Source: Desulforudis sp.
GTDB taxonomy: Bacteria; Bacillota; Desulfotomaculia; Desulfotomaculales; Desulforudaceae
Assembly: GCA_019084485.1 (NCBI GenBank)
Contig: JAHRFU010000050.1
Span: 62,001 to 126,000, forward strand
DNA: 64,000 nt
Direction: 5' to 3'
The notes under the pieces were generated by a model. The model made no database searches. It was not told where the DNA came from and saw only the letters and a list, made by a program, of their open reading frames with translations. Position 1 is the stretch's first letter; each line of letters opens with the position of its first letter. Shown in pieces: positions 58,528-64,000 of the stretch. Position numbers and translations under genes: made by a program.

Positions 58528-59292
58528 ATGGGCCGTAAGCTTACCCTAGACATTTTCCGCTATAACCCGTCTGCAGGCTGGACAAAGCCGGGAATGCAGA
58601 CCTTTGAACTTGAAGAAACACCGGGTATGAATGTCTTTATCGCCCTGACCAGAATCCGTGAGGAACACGATCCGTCCCTTTTATTTGACTTTGTCTGCCG
58701 CACAGCGTTATGCGGTTCCTGCGGGATGCTGATCAACGGGAAACCCAGATTGGGGTGCAAGACGTTTACCAGGGATCTCCCGGCCCGGACGACGCTATTT
58801 CCGCTGCCCCTTTTTAAACTGATCGGGGATCTTTCGGTGGACACCGGTACCTGGTTTCGCCTTCTTGCCCTGCGAACCGGGGCCTGGCTGCACACATCAC
58901 GGGCATTCGCACACAGTATCCTAGAGGAACGCATGGATAATGAGACGGCACTGAAGATTTTTGAAGCTGATCGCTGTATCGAGTGCGGCTGCTGCATTGC
59001 GGCCTGTGCAAAGGTACACGTCCAGGATGAGTTCATCGGGGCAGCGGGCATCAACCGCCTGGCCCGTTTCTTGTTGGACCCGCGTGACGAGCGCAGTGAG
59101 GCACAGCACTACGAGGTGCTGGGGTCGGAAGACGGGATTTTTGGCTGCATGGGCTTGATGGGCTGCATGGACAATTGTCCCAAAGACCTGCCCCTGCGCG
59201 ATCAACTGGCTTACGTACGTCGTAGAATGACCGCCGCCGGGCTGGCTTGGGGAGGAAAAGAGGACGGAAGTAGGAACCGGAAGACTAAGTAA
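58528..59292 (+). CDS. fumarate reductase iron-sulfur subunit
   Basis: CRTALCGSCGMLINGKPRLGC [2Fe-2S]; CIECGCCIAAC; CMGLMGCMDNCPKDLPL. Confidence 0.93.
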   Translation: MGRKLTLDIFRYNPSAGWTKPGMQTFELEETPGMNVFIALTRIREEHDPSLLFDFVCRTALCGSCGMLINGKPRLGCKTFTRDLPARTTLFPLPLFKLIGDLSVDTGTWFRLLALRTGAWLHTSRAFAHSILEERMDNETALKIFEADRCIECGCCIAACAKVHVQDEFIGAAGINRLARFLLDPRDERSEAQHYEVLGSEDGIFGCMGLMGCMDNCPKDLPLRDQLAYVRRRMTAAGLAWGGKEDGSRNRKTK

Positions 59293-59317
59293 AACGCGCC
59301 TCAGCGCTAGTTTGACC

Positions 59318-59896
59318 CTACTGTTTTTGGGGGTTGAAGGAACCGATGAAAATCGACTTTAAAACCTCAATGCTGTGGGTGAGCCCGAAGAAGATGTGTC
59401 CGGATATGCTGGCGGCCATTACTACGGTGCCCAGGTGGATCAGACGGCGCGCATTGTTGAGTCCGCCGATCCAAGCCAGGGGGCGCATGAACAGGCGTGG
59501 CAGATACAGGAACAGGCCCAGGACAAGCAAGAAGGGGATCAGAAACAGCCAGAGGGTATAGAGGAATTTCTGCCCGGGGTTATACTTTTCAAACTTGGGT
59601 TTCTTCTTGGTCAGGAAAAACTCGTAGGACAGAAACTTGGGCAGCCCGATAAAGAGGTCCTTCGGTGTGGGGAAGATGTCCGGATACTTGCGCCGGTCGA
59701 AAAGGTACGCGATGTAGAGTCCGGCCAGGATGAACCCGACGGTAAAGTGGGCCTTCTTAACGGAACGCAGGTTGGGAAGGCCGGGAGCCGGATTGGGGTA
59801 GGAAAGGGACAGGCCAGTGATGACCTCCAGGATCATCGCGGGGGCAAACAGCCAGTGCCAGATGCGGATCGGGAAGGGGTGGCGGAGCGTTTTCAA
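59318..59896 (-). CDS. cytochrome b (hydrogenase/FDH gamma-type)
   Basis: LRHPFPIRIWHWLFAPAMILEVITGLSL...; downstream of hydrogenase large subunit. Confidence 0.85.
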   Translation of the reverse strand: MKTLRHPFPIRIWHWLFAPAMILEVITGLSLSYPNPAPGLPNLRSVKKAHFTVGFILAGLYIAYLFDRRKYPDIFPTPKDLFIGLPKFLSYEFFLTKKKPKFEKYNPGQKFLYTLWLFLIPFLLVLGLFLYLPRLFMRPLAWIGGLNNARRLIHLGTVVMAASISGHIFFGLTHSIEVLKSIFIGSFNPQKQ

Positions 59897-59937
59897 GGTT
59901 GACGCCCTCCTCTGCCTGGGCTACATAATACCTGAGA

Positions 59938-61347
59938 CTAGATAACAAAGCGCTGTACTAGACGGCTGGGAGTGTACACGTGGGTGACGCAGGCCATGCA
60001 GGGGTCAAAAGACCGCATCACACGCCCGATCTCGACCGGCAGCAATTCATCCTCAATAGGGGTTCCGATCAGTGCCTCCTCAAAAGGTCCCGGGTTCCCC
60101 CGGTCATCACGCGGGGAGAAATTCCAGGCCGAGGGGGTGATAATCTGGTAACTCGCGATTCGCCCGCCTTCTACCTTTATCCAGTGTCCCAGCGGGCCGC
60201 GCATTGCTCCGGTCAGTCCCAGACCTTCCCCTTCGCTGGGAACCTCAAAATGATTGAAGATCGGTTCCCCCAGCTTCAACTGGTCAAGCCATTCAATCAT
60301 CATCCCCGCAATAATCCGGGTATCCATCACCCGTGCCACCAGTCGATCCATCACCGATACTCCCTTACGGTAATCACCGGTGACCCAGAGCCGTGCCAGT
60401 GACCCCCCTTCCAAACCCATGCCGTCATAACGCGGTGCCTTGCTCCAGGAATAAGCACCTTCTTTGTTTGGCCGGGGTTTCGTACTGGCTGCCGTGGGGT
60501 GTTCAGGTTTACCCGGATCCTTAAAGTAAGCAAATCGAAAATGCTCGCGGATTTTCTTTGGATCTGGCGGCAAAGTCTTCCCGTCGAGGACAACGCCTGC
60601 CGGGAAATACCGGTCCTCCCTGTCTTCAGGTGTTTTGGGAAACATACTGAAGGCCAACAGCCTCACTGAACGGCTTCCGATCTGGTAGTATTCCGGATAG
60701 AATTGGGCCAGGGTATGCACGTCCGGAACCATAGATTCATCGATAAACCGCTTGATCCGGTTCAGTCTGGCCTGGATATCCATCAATACCGGAGCTGTCG
60801 GGGGAACGGTGCTCCCCCCGGGGAGAATGGAGTGGGGGTGGGGTCCCTTGCCGCCCAGCAGGGCATCCAATTCGTAAGCCATCCGGCTGTAGGTAAAGGC
60901 GTCAAAATAGTGGTTTAGCAGGCGTTTGTTGGCCGCTTTGTCCATCCGGTAGTCTTTGGTCGGCCGGGGCACAAAGGGAGGCTTTTCCGGCCCCGGGACG
61001 TAGTCCGGGATAACGTGAAAATAGAAGTGACGCAGGTGGTTCTGCAGTGTATTCCCGGCCAGGAGCAGGTTACGCAGGACGTTGCCGTTCCACGGAGGTC
61101 GTACCCCGGTGAGGTTCTCCAGGGCCAGGGAAGCCGCCGTACTGTGCGCCGCCGGACAGATGCCGCAGATGCGCTGGGTAATGTAGGGGGCATCCAGGGG
61201 GTCCCGGTCCTTAAGGATTAACTCAAAGCCACGAAAGACCCCGGTAGCACAGCGGGCGTCAACCACCCGGCCCTGTTCGACCCATACCTCCAGATTGGCT
61301 GGACCGAGGGATCTTGTTGTCGGACTGATTGTGATCTTGCTACGGGC
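59938..61347 (-). CDS. [NiFe] hydrogenase large subunit
   Basis: L1 QRICGICPAAHSTAA; L2 SFDPCMACVTH|VYTPSRLVQRFVI with C-terminal extension. Confidence 0.95.
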   Translation of the reverse strand, partial: ARSKITISPTTRSLGPANLEVWVEQGRVVDARCATGVFRGFELILKDRDPLDAPYITQRICGICPAAHSTAASLALENLTGVRPPWNGNVLRNLLLAGNTLQNHLRHFYFHVIPDYVPGPEKPPFVPRPTKDYRMDKAANKRLLNHYFDAFTYSRMAYELDALLGGKGPHPHSILPGGSTVPPTAPVLMDIQARLNRIKRFIDESMVPDVHTLAQFYPEYYQIGSRSVRLLAFSMFPKTPEDREDRYFPAGVVLDGKTLPPDPKKIREHFRFAYFKDPGKPEHPTAASTKPRPNKEGAYSWSKAPRYDGMGLEGGSLARLWVTGDYRKGVSVMDRLVARVMDTRIIAGMMIEWLDQLKLGEPIFNHFEVPSEGEGLGLTGAMRGPLGHWIKVEGGRIASYQIITPSAWNFSPRDDRGNPGPFEEALIGTPIEDELLPVEIGRVMRSFDPCMACVTHVYTPSRLVQRFVI

Positions 61348-61382
61348 CATAAGTGCACTAACCTCTCTGCGGGCCAGCGACA

Positions 61383-62456
61383 TCATTTGGGCTTGCCCTT
61401 CTTAATCCGGAACGAGCCGGAGAACCCCTTTTTGAGTGTCTTCTGTAGCCTGCCCGTGGCGATCTGTCCAGCCAGGTGCGCTCCGATCCCGAGGGCGGTG
61501 ACCGCCCCGGTGGCTAGAGCTGCCCGGTCCGAAGCCACCCGCACCCCGGGCAGTTGGATATCCGGAAGGTGCTTGAAGAACGGTGCCGTTCGTTCCAGAA
61601 ACTCCGGGCTGGTACAGCCGATGCACGGGGTGTTGGCCCCGACCGGCCAGTTTACGTGTTCCCCGTTCCACTGCCGACTGGGGCAGTCGGCATAGGTGAC
61701 CGGCCCCTTGCACCCGATCTTGAACATACACCAGGGCTCCCCGAGTTTTTTGGCGAAGATGCCGCTTTCGTAGTAGTGCCGCCGGGTGCACAGGTTATGA
61801 ATGGTCTCGCCGTAGAACATCACCGGTCGGTTCAGACTGTCCAGCTCGGGTTCACCGTACATAGCCAGGTGAACCAGAGTGCCGACCGCCCATTCGGGGT
61901 TGGTCGGACAGCCCGGCACGTTGATCACCTTCCGATTGATCACCGCCGACACTGGCTTTGATCCAGAAGGGTTGGGGTAGGCACCAAAGGGCAGTCCCCA
62001 GGCTGCGCAAGAGCCCACGGCGATGACATACTTCGCCTCAGGTCCCAGGTCGCGCACCGCCTGCAGGGCCGTGTAATTCTGTCCGTCTTTTAGGCCGATT
62101 ACACAGTAGATGCCGTTATCTTTAGTTGGTACGGTGCCCTCCACCACCAGGAAGTAGTCTTTGATCTCCCCGGCCATTACCGCCTCCAGTACTTCAATGG
62201 GCTGGCTGCCCTGTCCGAACATCAGGGTGTTGCTGTACCGTAGGTCGAAGATGTCTTCCATGAGTTCCGGGAAGGTGGGGTTGGCGATATTCATCACTGA
62301 CAAGATATTGCCGTGACAAGTGTTGGTCTCCAGCCAGACCAGGGGAGGCTTTTCCCGACCGGGCTGCGCTTTTGCATCACTAATTTGGGTACGGCCCTTT
62401 GAGGGTTGAAGACGTAGCCTGACCATATCCTTTAATTGCTCGGGTTTAATCTTCAT
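61383..62456 (-). CDS. [NiFe] hydrogenase small subunit (atypical proximal-cluster motif)
   Basis: GSCAAWG, VPGCPTNPEW, HNLCTRRHYYESG, NTPCIGC ligands present; N-terminal motif is NTCHGN; C-terminal hydrophobic helix. Confidence 0.93.
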   Translation of the reverse strand: MKIKPEQLKDMVRLRLQPSKGRTQISDAKAQPGREKPPLVWLETNTCHGNILSVMNIANPTFPELMEDIFDLRYSNTLMFGQGSQPIEVLEAVMAGEIKDYFLVVEGTVPTKDNGIYCVIGLKDGQNYTALQAVRDLGPEAKYVIAVGSCAAWGLPFGAYPNPSGSKPVSAVINRKVINVPGCPTNPEWAVGTLVHLAMYGEPELDSLNRPVMFYGETIHNLCTRRHYYESGIFAKKLGEPWCMFKIGCKGPVTYADCPSRQWNGEHVNWPVGANTPCIGCTSPEFLERTAPFFKHLPDIQLPGVRVASDRAALATGAVTALGIGAHLAGQIATGRLQKTLKKGFSGSFRIKKGKPK

Positions 62457-62920
62457 TGAGCATCGCACACTTCAGTCTGAAACTGGCCGATGACCAGGAA
62501 GGTCACCGCACCCAGCACCAGATGGGTCAAGAGAAACACAGCACTGGTAGCTAAGTCAGGCCGCAGCACGACCGTAGGCAAGAAGGCCTGGGCCACTAAG
62601 CCGTAGCCAAAGACATATAACAGAGCACCAAAGATCAGTCCTTTGAGCAGTAGGTAGTCCCGGCCGGTGAAAGCGATGATATAGGCGGCAACGATTCCCA
62701 GCGCCACCGCAATGCCCAAGTCCACAGCGACCCCCAAAGCCAGAGCGGACAGCGTGATTGCGGTACCGGTGGGCAAAAAGGCCTGCGCGGCTAAATGGGC
62801 CTCTGTGGTCTTAGCGATGCCCAGGATAAAAAAGGCCACATCAGCGGCGAGCTTGGCCAGTCCTCCGATCAGGCCTCCCAGGAATCCAACGAAAACGGTG
62901 TCTTGCTCTGTTCTCTGCAA
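62453..62920 (-). CDS. YqhR-like membrane protein, paralog of 30933-31382
   Basis: AYIIAFTGRDYLLLKGLIFGALLYVFGYGLVAQ; hydrophobic profile. Confidence 0.55.
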   Translation of the reverse strand: MQRTEQDTVFVGFLGGLIGGLAKLAADVAFFILGIAKTTEAHLAAQAFLPTGTAITLSALALGVAVDLGIAVALGIVAAYIIAFTGRDYLLLKGLIFGALLYVFGYGLVAQAFLPTVVLRPDLATSAVFLLTHLVLGAVTFLVIGQFQTEVCDAQ

Positions 62921-63171
62921 TTCCGTACCTCCTCAGAATCGTCGGCAGGATGAACGTTCCGCCGACTGAGCCGCTGTTCCTTAGTTTCAGCAACCGGGTA
63001 GGTAAGTATGCGTGCTAGCGAGTATTTCCGGCGGTTTAAAGGGGCTCGACAAGATACGCGGATGGGCCCTGTCAGGCGGCATGGTTCAGTTGGAAGCCTT
63101 TATTCTACTTTCACATTCTTCTGGCAGCAATGGGGAATGTTACCCGCTAAGAGGTTTTGTGGAGGCATTGG

Positions 63172-64000
63172 ATGAGCGAATCACCAAAAATCGGGCTGCG
63201 GGAGGCCGTGGGTCTCCTGACCATCTTCCTGGTGGCCAAGGCCTTTATTCCATACTTGGCATTCATCTTTGACTGGGGCCTGTCGGGCACCTGGCTGATC
63301 GTGTTGGCGCATCTTCCTCTGGGCGTGGTCGGGGTGCTGGTCCTGGTGTGGTTGCTCAACCGGCATCCCGGAAAAACGATCGTGGAAATCGGCGAAGAAC
63401 TGGTGGGCCCCATCCCCAATATTTTCCTAGCGCTGATGCTGCTAATCTTCTTGATCGGTTTGGTCGCCCTTGAACTGCGCCAGTTCGGCGAGTTTCTGCT
63501 GACCGCGTTTTTGCCGAACACCCCCCTCAGTGTAGTCTTACTAGCCTTTATGGCGGCCATGTTGGCGGTGGCCTATATGGGTATCGACACCCTGGCCCGG
63601 GTGGCCTGGCTCTTCTTCCTGCCCTTTCTGTTCGGGGTGTTTGTGCTCCTGGCCCTCACCGCAAACCTCTGGGAAAGCCACGGCTTGTATCCGCTACTGG
63701 GTCCCGGCCCCTGGGGACTGGTCAAGGGAGTGGGTAGCACCCTGGGGGTGGGTTCGGATATCATCCTGCTCGCTATTATCGCCCCCTTTTTGGCTTCCGG
63801 CGTGATGCGCACCGTTGGCCTGGCTACGGTTCTGATTTCCGGTCTGACCGTATTTTCCATCATCCTCGTGACCTCGATGGTATATCCGTTCCCGGTAGCC
63901 CACGAGCTGGTTCTCCCGATCTTCGAAGTCAGCAGGGCGATAAACCTCGGCCGGTTCTTGGTACGCCTCGAAACCATTTTCCTGCCGCTTTGGATGTTCG
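63172..64000 (+). CDS. GerAB-type spore germination permease (truncated at window end)
   Basis: ATG after tggaggcattgg RBS; MSESPKIGLREAVGLLTIFLVAKAFIPYLAF...; no stop in window, so absent from the ORF track. Confidence 0.8.
   Translation, partial: MSESPKIGLREAVGLLTIFLVAKAFIPYLAFIFDWGLSGTWLIVLAHLPLGVVGVLVLVWLLNRHPGKTIVEIGEELVGPIPNIFLALMLLIFLIGLVALELRQFGEFLLTAFLPNTPLSVVLLAFMAAMLAVAYMGIDTLARVAWLFFLPFLFGVFVLLALTANLWESHGLYPLLGPGPWGLVKGVGSTLGVGSDIILLAIIAPFLASGVMRTVGLATVLISGLTVFSIILVTSMVYPFPVAHELVLPIFEVSRAINLGRFLVRLETIFLPLWMF

Overview
This is a chromosomal window of about 64 kb from a moderately high-GC, endospore-forming Firmicute. The organism looks like a Desulfotomaculum/Pelotomaculum/Desulforudis-type Peptococcaceae; that assignment is inferred from gene content and was not searched. 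Most of the window is ordinary core genome: ispE, GntR and NTP-transferase genes, dnaE, tsaD, MTHFS, CIRCE-groESL, trkH/trkA, CDF, cysK, a cadC-cadA-like pair, an ABC/FtsX/adaptor efflux operon, a pyruvoyl ArgDC-speE-speB polyamine operon, pst genes, cbiMQO-like transport, fumarase-fumarate reductase, a membrane [NiFe] hydrogenase and the start of a GerAB-like permease. The most striking locus is 2.6-4.3 kb. A tRNA gene with tRNA-Sec architecture (8-bp acceptor, minimal 4-nt D-loop, long variable arm) carries a Cys GCA anticodon, a U73 discriminator and an encoded CCA. It ends 23 nt upstream of a YedE-type selenium/sulfur transporter gene and a TusA/YedF-like gene. A canonical tRNA-Cys(GCA) sits elsewhere in the same window. 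Other notable items: a [NiFe]-hydrogenase small subunit with CHGN where the proximal-cluster CxxC is expected and no Tat signal; a permuted radical SAM-PDZ-DUF512 protein; a Q/N/G/Y-rich prion-like protein; phased 11-bp Pho-box arrays in front of split pst genes; a signal-peptide-less substrate-binding protein overlapping a PadR gene; a candidate small RNA with its own promoter and terminator at about 22.0 kb; and several dispersed inverted-repeat elements.
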